This document shows positions 34,621 through 50,278 of a stretch of DNA of 64,000 nucleotides, piece after piece. The DNA is taken from the NCBI GenBank assembly GCA_002633005.1, contig NMRA01000170.1, positions 203,239 to 267,238 of the forward strand, written 5' to 3'. This DNA is from Phoronis australis. Lineage: Eukaryota; Phoronida; Phoronidae. Position 1 is the first letter of the stretch, and each line of letters opens with the position of its first letter. The position numbers and the translations under genes are program-made. A model generated the notes under the pieces. That model did no database searches and was not told the DNA's origin. It saw only the letters and a list, made by a program, of their open reading frames with translations.

Positions 34621-36769
34621 ACTACAGCACTGATGCTCGATAGAGGAATTTCCACTCAACATCGCCTAAACATGTAAAAATGCTTTCGTTTCTTGACTCT
34701 TCTCGTACGTAACCAGCCAGCTGGTTTCCACTCGTAACCGGCTAAATTAGAATCAATGCAAAACACGACTCTGTCTTGAGTCAATTAGAAATATTACAAA
34801 ACCTTCGCTAGCGGGTGTCCTCATAATTCTGGACTGTTTCCGTGGAAACCTGTTTTGTCCATAATGCTATCGCCCACAAAAACGTCCGTAGGCCGTAAGC
34901 TTTCACGAACTAACCTAGTAACCTATAGTAAGGGTCAATCAACTAGAATGTGTAAACTGCCACTGACCTATTTCGTTTGTGTCGTCCTGTTTGTTGACTT
35001 ACCGCGAAAAGAATGACATCTCCGAAGACCTTAACTCGGTTTAACCTAGGAACCAATCTCATATTGATTCCTAGGTTTAACATAATGATATAAACGCTTT
35101 GTAAGTGAAAGCTTTTTATGCGGTGCTCGAAAACCGATAACTCACGTTCTCAGTTGGCACAGTAATGAGTGGAGCGTAAAATACCGACCTCTATAATGAA
35201 CCCAAGACAAATATTTTAAAGTTACCTAAGGGGATATAGTATCTTTGCCCAAGGCGACCCTGGGCGACAAAAAAACGAAACCTACGACGACAACAATTTG
35301 AAAGTAGGAAATACAATTGATTAGAGTTAACCCTAGACTTTTGAATGGATGAAAGAAATGTTAAAATTCATTGAGTTGTAAAGGATCTGAGCTAAACATA
35401 GAAATTGGCAAGAGATGAAATATAACGTCTCTTTAAGTGTGTGCCCGTAGTAAAATGCACAACGCGCTACCTGCACCCGGTACTTTGGAATAATGAACAA
35501 TTGATGAACTGGGACTTTGTACTTACACGCAAGCGTTCGTAGCTCAAAATCCACTGAGAAGATGTCTGGTCAACAAGCGCCTGGAATCCCTGCCTTAGCG
35601 CAACTGACCTCGTTGTGAAGCGTGATCAACGACACGGTGATAAAATCGTCATGGTACGTTCATTTTTTACTACGTAAGCCAACACTACGTGCCAACCGAC
35701 TAGAGCGACGTCTTTCGTGAAAATGTGGTACGATAACAATTGACCTATCGCAAGCTTAGAGGTATGGTTTTTGATGACCGTGGGCCGGTGGCCTCTTGTT
35801 CAAGTTATTGCTATTGACGACTGTGTATACATGTCCGACGGTTGCTCAACCTGCATGTAACTATATATTGACAGTTGGCAAAAACGGTTTCTGCGATTTT
35901 TGGCAAACACTAGAGTGGGTCAGAATTCATGTGAATATTAAGCAAGTAAACCGATATAATACAGAAGTGTGTACACAAGTTAATAAAAGAAATTATCGAC
36001 AGATTGACGTAATGAAATTGCAAGCCCCGTCTTTTATGCTCTACCAGTTGCCCGTCAAGAATCTGCACGCATGTCTTCGTAAATACCGAATTTCAATTCT
36101 TGTAAGTTAACATCTTGCAAAAGGCGTACTATGCATCCCTTTAGGTTTTATATTTTGTCTTTATATGATGGCCATCATGTCATAGTTAGTTTCTTCTGTC
36201 TTCTAACCTGAAAGAATTCATTGGTTTCTGATATACGTGTTTATACATCTGTCGATAAAATCTCCATCATCCAATCCTGAAAATCAAGTGTGCAAAAGAC
36301 AAGTTTTGCGAATTGCCAATGTGAAATAACCCTCTGGATAAATTAGTATGTCGGTGAATTTTGACGTACGTTGGTAAAATGCGGACAGTTCTATGTCCTT
36401 CGTCATGTCAAGCTAGCTAAAACCAAAAATATACTGGGCCTCTTACTCTTTAACTCTTTTGCATTTATAATTCCATAACGCTAATGTTTCATGAACAAAT
36501 AATATAATTTTCAACTTTTGTGCTGGAATTCAGGACATGCAACACTCTATTATGCTTCTTGTATTATGATTTTATGTACCAAGATAGCCAAATTATTAGT
36601 ATTAGTAGGTTTATTTCATGTAACAGGCCTCCGGCCCACATTAAAAATACCGGTATGTAATACATTGAGAGCACAAGATTTTTCAAATCTAAATTAATTC
36701 ATATCAAGGAACTCATTTCAAAAAGTTTCTCCGCATTAATTAAATTTCTAGCAACTTTTCTCGGGAGAG
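34621..36769. other. No gene recognised
   Basis: Mixed-composition sequence with one hairpin (35043-35077) and a palindromic ATGATGGCCATCAT at 36166-36179. The frames at 35333-35554 (-) and 35796-36110 (+) are not recognised and have no exon-like borders. Confidence 0.4.
35043..35077. repeat. Short hairpin
   Basis: The arms AACCTAGGAACCAAT (35043-35057) and ATTGATTCCTAGGTT (35063-35077) pair over 15 bases with one mismatch and a 5-base loop. Confidence 0.75.
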
Positions 36770-37560
36770 TTAAATCATGAGTCTGTAAAAAAAATTCTGA
36801 ACACTATCTCCTCCACCTTATCGTATCTTGGTAACAGCACACGTAGATCAGAATATAAATTACATTCGAGAAGAAAATGCAATTCTGTTTCCACTTGCCC
36901 ACTGTCACAGCAGGGACATATTCTCTCCTCTCTGTCAAGTCCACTAAATCTTCGATGAACAATCATTAAAGAATGCGCCGAGTATCTGAATCTTGCGAGG
37001 GGTATTCTGTGAAAACTATTTTCTAGACATAACCTCTTCCTGATGTTATGTATTTTTCTACTACAAAATTACAATTAACTATTTTATAAACATCTACCGA
37101 TTGAGAAAATATAGTCTCTCCAATCCTGGATGTCAATACCAAAAGTATCTTTGTTGAAATTCACTTATAAATGAGGCAACATCTCCAAACCTTACTTGTA
37201 TCCAACAACTCCAAAACCATAAGTAAATAACAATAGTTTAACATTTAGTCTTTTAGAGCCCAGCAACACTTATTTTGCTCATCCATTTCATATTACACAT
37301 TATAGCACGCACTAACATAACGATGGCTTGGCAATTTGATAATATTTAACCAGTATTTAACAATTCTCAATAATAGATGTACCTTCATTGTCACTCTACC
37401 AAGCTCTCCCCTCACTGCAGCGTTTGAGACATGCTGTCCACGTCCCAACAAAATTTTTCAAAATTTATTTTGCATGATTGCAATGTCTTGTGCCGGATGA
37501 AATCCCCAAATCTCATAACCATACAACCACATTTGCACAGGAATGTCATTGTATTTAAAC
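36770..37560 (-). mobile_element. LINE reverse-transcriptase C-terminal remnant
   Basis: On the minus strand from 37560 the sequence reads QMWLYGYEIWGFHPAQDIA, a stop, then ILLGRGQHVSNAAVRGELGR and LLLRIVKYWLNI. After more broken sequence comes IVHRRFSGL...RICPCCDSGQVETELHFLLEC (36966-36775). The order (LYG-x-E-x-W-G, the GELGR/KYW region, then a CPxC-type knuckle with E-x-E-x-HFLL-x-C) is that of the region after the RT domain in non-LTR elements. Several stops and frameshifts show a dead copy. Only the 3' part is present. Confidence 0.85.
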
Positions 37561-38220
37561 ATGTGCTTTTGAGCACAAAACTAATAATAAGCTTCTCTTA
37601 AAAAACATTATTCACAAGTAGCATTTCAGTTGCAGGAAACACGCAATTTGAACAAGGCCATCAGTGCTTCCGGTCCATTTATTTTTTTGCCTATTTTACG
37701 TTTTCTGCCTCTTTTTACTGGTCACGGAACATAACATCTAAATATCAAAACCTTAAATTTTCGGGTTTGTGGTGGACTTGTAAAAGGTAATCGTTCCCAT
37801 CACTAATTTGTTTCTGTGTCTACGAACACCTCTCTTAAAACGCTGTTGGCACTCGTGGTTAGAAGGTTACGATGGTAGGTTAATATTTGTGGTGAAAACA
37901 AACACATCAAAACTTCAATCCCTGTTCGTTCAACATTTTGTGGCGGATTTGTAAAGCTTGCTCAGGACTCTTAAAATGGTAAGGTAAAACCGTTATCTTC
38001 GAGCCTTTAGGCCCATGGGCCTATATCAGAATTCCTTGACAGCCTTTTTGGTCCGTATGTTGGCGCAAGCAGTTGCGCACAAACATTTATGAACCTAATG
38101 GTACGGCAATAGGGTTGTGGTATTAGAAAGAAATGGAGCGACATTAGTAACTGTTGGAGAAAATGTCTATTGGAAAAAATAGGACGCATTGATAGCCGGA
38201 TTACTGTTTCCTTTGCAGTC
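37561..38220. other. 3' flank of the N-acetylneuraminate lyase gene
   Basis: AT-rich; no coding feature. It lies between the lyase stop codon and the LINE remnant and may contain more decayed LINE sequence. Confidence 0.4.
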
Positions 38221-41200
38221 TTAATTATCATAATGTGAAAACCATCTCTCTGTCTCTGATTTCGTTGCTTTCGTCCATGCAAAGAAGCCTGCCTGCGTCA
38301 AGTCATCTTTCAACTTTGCCTTGATCTCATCAGATGGCGACACAAGGGGTAGACGAGCTGGGCCAAGGTTTACACCAGAGAAACACATAATGGCTTTACC
38401 AACAGCTAGATCCCCGCCTGGAGAGATGGAATGATATGGACAGTTAAGACAATTTTCAAAAGAGCAATTAGAGACCATTGCTTTTTCTATAAATCTATAT
38501 CTAGATTGTTTTCACAACAGTTGGGCTGTTACAAAATTCCAAAACTTTCAAAACACATCTCCGTGTTGTAGCTTACACGAGTATACCGAAATACAAGTAA
38601 TGTTTATTGTCTATAAATGCAAGAGAAGACTGAACTCATGCACTCGTGCAGGCCCTTCGGTCTCGATGAAACATTCCCAGATGAAATGAATTCTCGATAA
38701 AATATGACAGTAGAGTATTCCTATGTATGTGGGATAACCTATACTTACCGTATTTGCGACAAATTTCTTTGGTTGTGTTAGTCTTTTGCTGAAAACGAAA
38801 ACATTTGATTACTGGTTGCATGGAATTAATAATGAATTTAAAATTCTGCTGGTATGCCATTTCGTGTTTCAGATTTTCTCGTATGAATATTGGAGGTCGG
38901 AAACTCAGTTGCGGTTAAAATGCACACACATACCTGCCATGTTCTTGCATTCGCCATATCGCCAGCGAGAAATGCCTCGCGAATTCGATTGTTAACCGCG
39001 CCCATGTACGATTGCACAACGCTGAGCTCAACTCCAATGGACAGAGCTGCTAGATACTGGAAAGGAATTCGTGAAATCTTATACGCATTGCTGTTTTTTT
39101 TTGCATGAAATTGATTTCTATAACATGCAACAACAGTGATGACTACGGCTACGACTACCACGACGTGGACACTGATAATGAAGATGATGGCCGTTGTAAT
39201 GTCAGTGGATAATGATGATGATGACGATGTTGATGATGATAATGACAGAGGTGCTGATGTGGTGGGGATGACCATAACGTTGATGGGCGATGTTGTTAAT
39301 GGGCGATGTTGACGATGGGCGATGTTGATGATAGACGATGTTGTTGATTGGTGATGTTGTTGAAGATGATGTTGTTGGTGATGATGTTATTGTTGCTTGT
39401 CGTGATTTTGGTGACGGTGATTATGATGATGATGATGTCATACCAGCTAAATGTACAATGTTTTGTTTACCTCGCCTGATCCGTCAAGAACCTGTAGACT
39501 GTTGTCGACCATTCTTGTTAGCATCAAACTGGATGTACTTGGGCACGAATGTTTTATGCCACGAAACGTCGGAATATCGGTCATACTTAGCTCGCATACT
39601 CTGTAGTTTTTCGCTTAAAAATATAGAAACTGTGTTAATGTGAAAGTGGCCAGTCGAAAGATGACAAACGGATTGGTCACAGAGTTTGAATCTAGTCATT
39701 GAAACACTAATGTCGGAACATATATTTCTTCACTGTGATTGGACATGGCCTGTAATGGTGAACGAAACGTTATGAACAAGGGCAAAATTATTTAACATAT
39801 CGACACTGTCCTTCAGTGTGAACGTGCACGGTTGTTTGATACAAAGGAATCAGCTACATACTGTGAGCATTTGTTCGGATTTTGTTGGCCTGCGACAACG
39901 CAATAAAATACGTAGTAGGTCTACGGCCTTTGTTCGAAAAGGTTTTACGGAAGCAAGCGAATTTTTCGCATGGAGCATGCCATGGAAGGAAACTATAAGT
40001 AGTTTATTAGGGTGAAATTGATAAGTCGCCCAACTATTCGCAATCAAGAACATGCGCACCAGACTCACACGAAAATCCATTCCACAATAATTTAATATGC
40101 AAAGACTCACGTGTTATTCCAGTCATTTGACTTATGGCATAATAGAAGAACGGTGTATTGGGTGCGGCTGCTGCGATTGGCTTCATATACTCAACGACTG
40201 CTTCTGCAATTGCCAATTCATGGATTAAATAGGCTAAACTTAACACTGCATGCATAACGATAGTGGTTATGGTTTTCACTCTTTAACTTTTCGTAATTTA
40301 TCATCCAAACGAAAGTTGCCTAGTTTTTTCGGCTGTTGATACCGTTTTGCAGTATATCGATAATGTATTTTAAGAAAAACACCTTAATGACAAAACAATA
40401 CCATGTGACAATAGATATGACATATCTAATTTTTGTTAAATTTACCTTCCGTTTTCGGTTTATAATAGGACGGGGAAATGGCGGCTATAGCGTCGACACC
40501 AATCGACTGGGCATGTGCTGCTAGTTCAATACTGTCTCTCTGGTTTCCTCCACCGACGTGAACAATGATGCATCGTAACCTTGGGAAACATTCAAAATAC
40601 TTAAATTGGCAATACTTAACACATAAATAGCCCAATCGAGACTAAAAATAAAAATTGTCGTGTTATGCTTCAAATACGTCTCATATTAACTTATCCATTT
40701 GGAGTTGACTAAATACTATCTCTGTCATATCACCAACATGCCATAAAACACCTTCATTGCTTCAAGACAAGTGATAGCCAAAAAGAAAGATGCTCACTTT
40801 CCTTCGGATGTTTTCATCCAGGCCTCCGCCATTGTTTTTCTTTCTTCGATTGTTAGGGAAAGTCCTTCTCCAGTTGTTCCGTTGACTGTAAAATGACGTC
40901 AATGGAAAGTCGCGCTTTTCTATAAATACGACACTTAAGACGTCTGTTTACCCACGTTTCACAGTCCACGAAGCGAACTTTTAATTTAGACCACTTACCG
41001 TTTCCATTTTGTTTCTTACTTAGATGAGAAGTGATGTGTGGGTTCGCAAAGAGAAAGTAGTTCGTCAATCCTTGAGACCATGTTCGTCGCATAAAATCAC
41101 GACAAAATGACGTGTTCCATTTTAAAATACACGGTAATATCTCACGTAATCTCGAGAAGTCTTGCTTTTTAGCGAGGTCCTAAAGTTACTTAACCGCATG

Positions 41201-41406
41201 GGGTGGGTAAGTTAAAAAAGTTTCACAATCCATTGCTTTTGAAAGGGTATGTCAGCCTTTCTACACTGGGGCGGCCTGTGAGGAAATGTTTATGTCCGCT
41301 TTTGGTAAGGTTAATTTTAAATATATGTAACTTACTGAAGACGTTGGATATTCCCTGGCTCTGTATGTGGTCGACGTATTCATCCAGTACTTCAGGATTG
41401 ATGTCA
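38221..41406 (-). CDS. NPL: N-acetylneuraminate lyase (first exon not found)
   Basis: There are eight minus-strand exons: 41406-41336, 40885-40798, 40579-40446, 40203-40111, 39598-39471, 39056-38934, 38788-38749 and 38417-38221 (TAA at 38223-38221). All borders are GT/AG and every phase matches, giving 874 coding bases. The enzyme cleaves sialic acid to N-acetylmannosamine and pyruvate through a Schiff base in the cytosol. Visible family marks in order: FINGTTGEG (substrate-carboxylate loop), IIVHVGGGNQRDSIELA, PFFYYAIS (the catalytic Tyr), IPTFRGIKHS (the Schiff-base Lys), and GKAIMCFSGVNLGPARLPL near the end. The 40-base exon at 38749-38788 is confirmed by the join QKTNTTKEICRKY-GGDLAVG. 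The missing N-terminal exon should encode the Met and the barrel's first strand (about 20 residues); it was sought up to about 43,000 without success. All key catalytic residues are present, so it is probably active. Confidence 0.93.
39124..39470. repeat. Intronic GATG/GATGTT-rich low-complexity tract
   Basis: The lyase intron between exons 39598-39471 and 39056-38934 is dominated by GATGAT and GGGCGATGTTGATGAT-like units (clearest at 39280-39390). Confidence 0.8.
41111..41195 (-). mobile_element. SINE body fragment, headless copy
   Basis: Eighty-odd bases at 41111-41195 (ATTTTAAAATACACGGTAATATCTCACGTAATCTCG-GAAGTCTTGC, broken here for length) match 42508-42590 in the same orientation at about 90 percent by eye. 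The tRNA-like head found in the other copy is absent. It lies in the lyase intron between exons 41406-41336 and 40885-40798. Confidence 0.75.
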
Positions 41407-42495
41407 CTGAATTAAAAATACTTGCATTACCAACGATCAAGCATGTTACATGTAACCTTATCCGTGACTTTGTTTTCAACAGGTTAAAACATCAATCGAA
41501 AGATCATATAGGTTGGAGTATTTCGTAAATTAAAGCTTCATTGTATTTGCTTTTTCTGCTATCAAAGTTCATAGAAAGCGGAGTTCAGTGTTATCTGCTG
41601 CTCTCAGGTGAGCTGTTATGAGTAGGCCAGCTCTCCATCAAAATAACTCCTGATTTAAAGCATTTCTGGATATAAAACACTTCCCAGTCCGTTTTTTTTT
41701 TACCTAAATTGGGCGTATTTAGGGCTCATAAAGTGACAGTTTGTTTTTACTTGAGAGCAGGCTCAGTCAACGTAAGTTGGCTTGTCACGGCGGGTCATTG
41801 TACTGCATCAAGCATGATCTCACTTGCACAGGCACCAATTTTATCTGAGCACTGGAAACAAACTGAGAGGAGTCAAAGCAGAATGTAAATCAAGAGTTTG
41901 TTTTTGACGGAACCCCGGTGTAGAGTAATATTCAAACGTGAAAATTTTCAATGTGTCATGTTGAAAGAGAGTCACGATTTGTAAATAAGCTTTTGATTTG
42001 CGTTAATACTTGTAGTTATCTGTTACAATGAGCCGGAAGACGGAGAAGTGATCGTAGTGTATATATATATATATACATGTATATACAAACAGTTAAGCGC
42101 CATATTTACCCGTTGTCTTTCATTGGAGTGAATGGGGCAGTAACAAGTCCCTTGACACTGAAAGCTGACAAGGATGGCTGCAATAGATCGAAACGTCAGA
42201 AGAGGATATGTCGATTGTTGTGCCTTCGTATAGGTAGACAAAATTAAAATAAACGTTACTGTAATACTCTAGGGCATAGCTTGATATGGGGGACAACTGA
42301 TGATTCCACCTCCTCAGTCACTTGCTGCAACAAGGAACACAAGTAAAAATGTGCCTGAAGTTTATTGTTAGTTGAAATTGTTACTTACTCGCACGCCACC
42401 TATTGGTCACATCACGTGACCTCATGAACATATCTGAAAAGATTTCCTCCCCGGGAATGCGTTCAGTAGGACCTACGCTAGGACCTAGCTAAAAT
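41407..42495. other. Upstream of known lyase exons, no exon found
   Basis: Should be the first lyase intron or beyond. A TA-rich microsatellite lies at 42058-42085. No phase-2 exon encoding the lyase N-terminus could be recognised. Confidence 0.4.
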
Positions 42496-42668
42496 CTAGC
42501 CAACGTCACGTGTTCTCATTTAAAATACACGGCAATATCTCACGTAATCTCGCGAAGTCTTGCTTTTTAGCGAGGTCCTAGAGTTACTGAACGGGAGGCG
42601 GGACTGTGCTCGAACCCTGGATCTGCTAATTTGTGCAGACACTCTAGTCCACTGAGCCATTGGGACCA
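42496..42668 (-). mobile_element. tRNA-derived SINE
   Basis: On the minus strand the 5' head (42668-42596) begins GGTCCCAATGGCTCAGTGG with an A-box-like TGGCTCAGTGG (42659-42649). About 40 bases later it has a B-box-like GGGTTCGAGC (42618-42609), the pol III promoter layout of a tRNA. The body that follows (42595-42500) is the repeat shared with 41111-41195. The head does not fold into a full tRNA by eye and the flanking stems do not pair, so this is a SINE and not a tRNA gene. Confidence 0.75.
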
Positions 42669-45600
42669 TTGGTCGAGCACAGAAATTCAACCAGACTTAG
42701 CAGTGGGCTGCACTATCTCGGTCATAAACTCGTAAATCAAGTTGAACCAGCCAGCAAAGATCGAAAGCATGTTTGAAGTCTTGATGGCGTACAGCCCAGA
42801 CTTGGAAAAATGTTGCAATATTTCCACGATGGTTCAAGATTTACATATTCGTGCCAGGTTAACTTATTAATACACCCAGTCATCGTCATAAGAGATTTAG
42901 CATCAAATCGCAACATAAAAAGGTTTCGAACTTCTGATATTTGGCCGGTTGAAAGTTCAGTGGCGAAATCTGACAACCTAGGGGAAGGGCGCGTAGATGT
43001 GGAATAGACAGCTTAGTTAGTGCTCGGAGAATGACGACAACAAGACATGACAGTGTTTGTGTCAAGCTTCCTGTTCGGCACAAAAGAAATGCAGAAATCC
43101 GACGTTCTGTGCGGCGCAGTATCCTCTAAAAACCTCTTCGTCACGCGTGAACTCGCCAATTTCAGCAAGAGACATTTTGAAAGTGGTAGGCACGTGCACA
43201 ATACAATTTATACCATTAAGTGTACGTGCTTGAAATGACCGTCTCACAACTTTCAGTGTCATATTATTTATGAATATTCACATTTTATTGGTTAACTTCG
43301 AAAAGAGTGACTTTCCTTAGGTTTTTGAACCACTCCCACGGTGCTGATAGCAGTGGCAGAACTCACAATCATTTTGGCGGCATTTGAAACTTTCCCACGG
43401 GAATCAATAGTGTCCGCAAAACTTTAAACGTTTTTCAAATTATCCACCGAAGACCTCCTACTTATGCGACGTTTATGACCGTCAAAGGCTTATTCTGGGT
43501 TGGAAAGTTTTGGCGCATTGATAGTTAAAAATGTCAAGTCATTTTCCAATGAACTAAAGCATGATTTACGGCAGCATATGCCTTTCCCCACTTTGTCAAG
43601 TCCTGATGAAGTACCGGTCTCGGGAATTGTACACATATTACGATAAACCGTGCAGAAATAAAAGACTACGCCCAATCATCTCAGTCGTTATTTAAAACTG
43701 TATATTCTATCATAATTTTCCTAAAAACATTTCCTCAGAGTGACATGCCCGGCTTCAGAGTGATGCTTCACGGATTACTGCGGATTTTTTCACCGACGCC
43801 CGTCTTTTTCCTCTTCTCCATGTCATCATAAGGTATGGTCACTTTGTTCACCGGACATTCCATTGCACCCACCTAAACAAGGTGTCGACAAGCATCAAGT
43901 TCCATTCATTTTTGTCTTGGTTACACATCCAATAATATTCGGCCGATTCCACCGGCTCATTTGTATCACATGCATGTGTGTCGGTATTGATATTGTCGTA
44001 CTTAACATATTACGTTGTCGCCGGGACGACAATATTTGTCGTACTGTAACAGAAACCTAGCACAATCATGCCATTTTCACCAGAACAGTATAAACGATTG
44101 AGTGGTTTTTGACGCCGACGCCTGACCGGCACCCAACTGTCGCCCCATATGCATCCCGCCAGGTCGTCGAACTTGGTGGGAAGGTTCATGTGACTGAAAC
44201 ATTACGAAGCTCGTTTCATCAGTTTCGTTTTACTTATTTGCAGCTTTAAAAAATCATCACCTGGTGATATCTACTGAGTAGTAAAAGGGTTTCATACTTT
44301 TGGCCTTTAAGACCGCTCTATTGAACTTCCGAAAACTCCCAACAATTTAAATGACAATTACAGTGACTCATTGCCAACTGGCACCATCTTTGGAGATTTC
44401 ATTGGCGTGCTGCATAGAAATCAACGTTTCATAATACCCCGATGAAATACGGATGAAGTACGAAATCCAAAAATGTTAGAATAGGGCGCACTCGCTATTT
44501 TATGAACATTTACCGTCATTTTACAGCACACCTGTGTACCGTACCCAAAAATGTGGAGTACTCTCGGGCTAAATATGTGGTGTCTTTAAAATAGCAAAGC
44601 GTGAGAGGATGCATATTCCAAACCTGCCTATAATTGAACTTCTGAAAGAATTGTTACGAAGAAGGGCAGTGTCTTAAAAAGGTCAACGAGACCTTCAGTT
44701 TTACAATGCAAGTTGTATAGTGTGTTGTTTTCTTGCGCACATTGATTTCGCAACACGTTGAGGGGTTGGCGGCGACGTTCGATTTCATTTACAGCCAGCA
44801 GACTACGTTAGTTTGTGTTTATAGGCGCTTTCACAAACCCGTTTTACAAACTTTTGTGGATGGTTCGAACATGCCCTCTGAGGTAATACGCTGCCAAGTA
44901 CAAATTCAAGTTCGAATTTTCGATGTTAGGCTTTTAGTGAAAAATCTGTAATCTGTTGTCCATACTACAATTTCAGTAATACACTGTGTGATAGCCATCA
45001 ACATCAGTATGAACTACTTTACAACTGGAATGATCCTTCGATACTCATATTTAAAGGAATGTGTATCAAAAGTTAAAAACGAGACAGCTTTACTTGCCTT
45101 TCGGAAAAATTTCGTCAACTGCAAAGGATGAAACGTTTCCTTACCCTCTAAATGAATACACACAATCGCCGGTAGGTGTCAGGCATTCCTATGACGTCAC
45201 TGTACTGGTAAACAGACTGGCAACCAATGACCTATATTCATCTCATTGCTGGCAACAAAGTCGTCAAAAATACTCTAACTTCAAAGTCAATTAATTAAAA
45301 ATTGAATGAAGATATGGCAAAATGAACAGCATATATCAATTTCAACACGCCTTGTGAACACACGGATACTAAAATCATAATTCTAGGTTGACAATTAAAG
45401 AATTTATGGTGGGTTAAAGTGTGACCGCTACGTCCGACTTGTGTCGTTACCTTCTTCTTAGTTTCCATCGTGCTTGTAAAGGTTACGAATGAAAGTAGAT
45501 AGGTTCTTGACTTTGTGATCAATCGTGAACCCCGCAGACAACGGTTATCATATTTATTGAGATGATAAAGGTGAGTGTACCTGCTCAATGCGCACGCATC

Positions 45601-45683
45601 AGGTTGCGTTGACTGTTATCGCCACCTTGCTGTAACACAGTATACTACTTCTTATTCCCAGCAGTACTTGGCTGAGGCGAACA
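42669..45683. other. No gene recognised
   Basis: About 3 kb without a supportable exon. Frames at 42737-42976 (-), 43062-43262 (-) and 44733-44951 (+) have mixed composition but no domain, start or splice context that I can defend. Confidence 0.4.
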
Positions 45684-45932
45684 CAGAGGCGGATCTATTT
45701 TTGATCCTGTCCCGAAGAGGGGGGGGGGGGNCGGGACAGGATCAAAAATAAAAATTGAAAAAAAAATTCGCCAGGAAAACGAAATAATTAGCTACTAAAA
45801 ACCACAAAAAATCTCACACGGGAGGAGGGAAACCCTCTCCCCGACCTTCCTGGCCCTCGGAGCTAAGTGCCTCGGATTCGCTGCAATCCTAACCCCCCCC
45901 CCCTAATTACTGAAAACGTAGTTCTGCCACTG
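45684..45932. mobile_element. Short DNA-element copy around an assembly gap
   Basis: Starts CAGAGGCGGATCT and ends AGTTCTGCCACTG; both are hAT-like MITE ends (reverse of the right end: CAGTGGCAGAACT). Flanks are GAACA and CAACA, four of five bases alike. Inside are long G and C runs, one unknown base (45731), and a 19-bp inverted pair around it. Confidence 0.45.
45696..45750. repeat. Inverted pair flanking an N base (possible misassembly)
   Basis: The arms 45696-45714 (TATTTTTGATCCTGTCCCG) and 45732-45750 are exact reverse complements on either side of a G run and one N at 45731. A real hairpin is possible, but the exact match at a gap could also be two strands joined wrongly in assembly. 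Confidence 0.8.
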
Positions 45933-46955
45933 CAACATTCTGACTTCATATAAAGTCCATTTTACATTGCGTGTGATTTGACGAGATGCGTTTTACTCAA
46001 AATTCAAATTGCTTCCTCGTCCTGCTCAAGAGATCACTAGTAGTATATTCGTTCGGCCCCGATTTGATCGCTCGCCACTTGAATATCTCTCATTGCATTA
46101 CCATAATGGACTTCGATTTCGATGCAGATAAAAACAAAACGGATATAAAAGGTAAAAGCATTTATTGTTTCTCTATATATATTTATAGGTGCACTCGGAT
46201 GAAAACATCACACGTACAGTTTGAGCAATATTCGGAGACCGTTGTCAGTAAGAACAAAATGAACAAATCAGTTTGTTAAGTAACCTGTTGCTAAGCTCTT
46301 GGTTTGAGATTTAGCATATCAACATGGGTTACTTCCTTAATTTTTTGCAGTTGCCCCACTGATCTTTCACTTTCCCTGACAATGGTTTCCATAAACGTCA
46401 CATAAGCACGCACGTTCAGTTAAATAACAAAAAAAACTTTGAATACCTGTCTAATATCAAATGCAGCCAACACATGTATAATACAAAATGCGAAACTGAA
46501 TTACAAATTCATTTTCGCGCTATTACCAATAGCGGCTACTTTATATACACCAACTTTACTTACAGTGAACATTCGAATACTATTGAATGATGTGGAATAT
46601 TTCTACAGCACGTGTATTTACATTGAAGAGGAATTATGACTCTCTCTTGCTCAGTAAAAATCCTATTCCAAATTGGCAATAAAATTTCCATAAAGTATAC
46701 ACTGAATGAGTGAAAATAGAAATAAACTGTGCAAATTTTGTGCAGCAATACATTATAATATACCGTGAAATTGTCAATGGAGTTATAAAAATAGAATTAT
46801 ATTTCCAATTAATAAATTTACAACATTAAAAAAACTTGAAAAAGCCAGTCAAATTCAATAAACATTTTTCTCATTTGCTTTTTAGTGGGTCTTGAACATA
46901 CAATATTGCCCAGTCTCGATAAAGATGGATGAATTCAATAGGAATATTTTATTTA
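45933..46955. other. 3' flank of the tektin gene
   Basis: AT-rich. An AATAAA lies on the minus strand at 46953-46948, three bases past the tektin stop codon, and may be its polyadenylation signal. A short plus-strand start with donor-like end (46109-46152) is considered chance. Confidence 0.45.

Positions 46956-50278
<3,323 letters not shown>

Noticed and set aside
39310-39440. Tandem-array or CRISPR-like impression from regular GATGTT units
   Set aside because: Units are short, irregular and lack spacers; this is an intronic low-complexity tract in an animal genome.
42609-42668. Possible genuine tRNA gene on the minus strand
   Set aside because: A and B boxes are present, but acceptor and T stems do not pair by eye and the sequence continues into a repeat body shared with 41111-41195, so it is a SINE head.
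46109-46152. Plus-strand ATG followed by MDFDFDADKNKTDIK and a GTAAAA donor-like site
   Set aside because: Weak donor, no following exon, and simple acidic composition; most likely chance.
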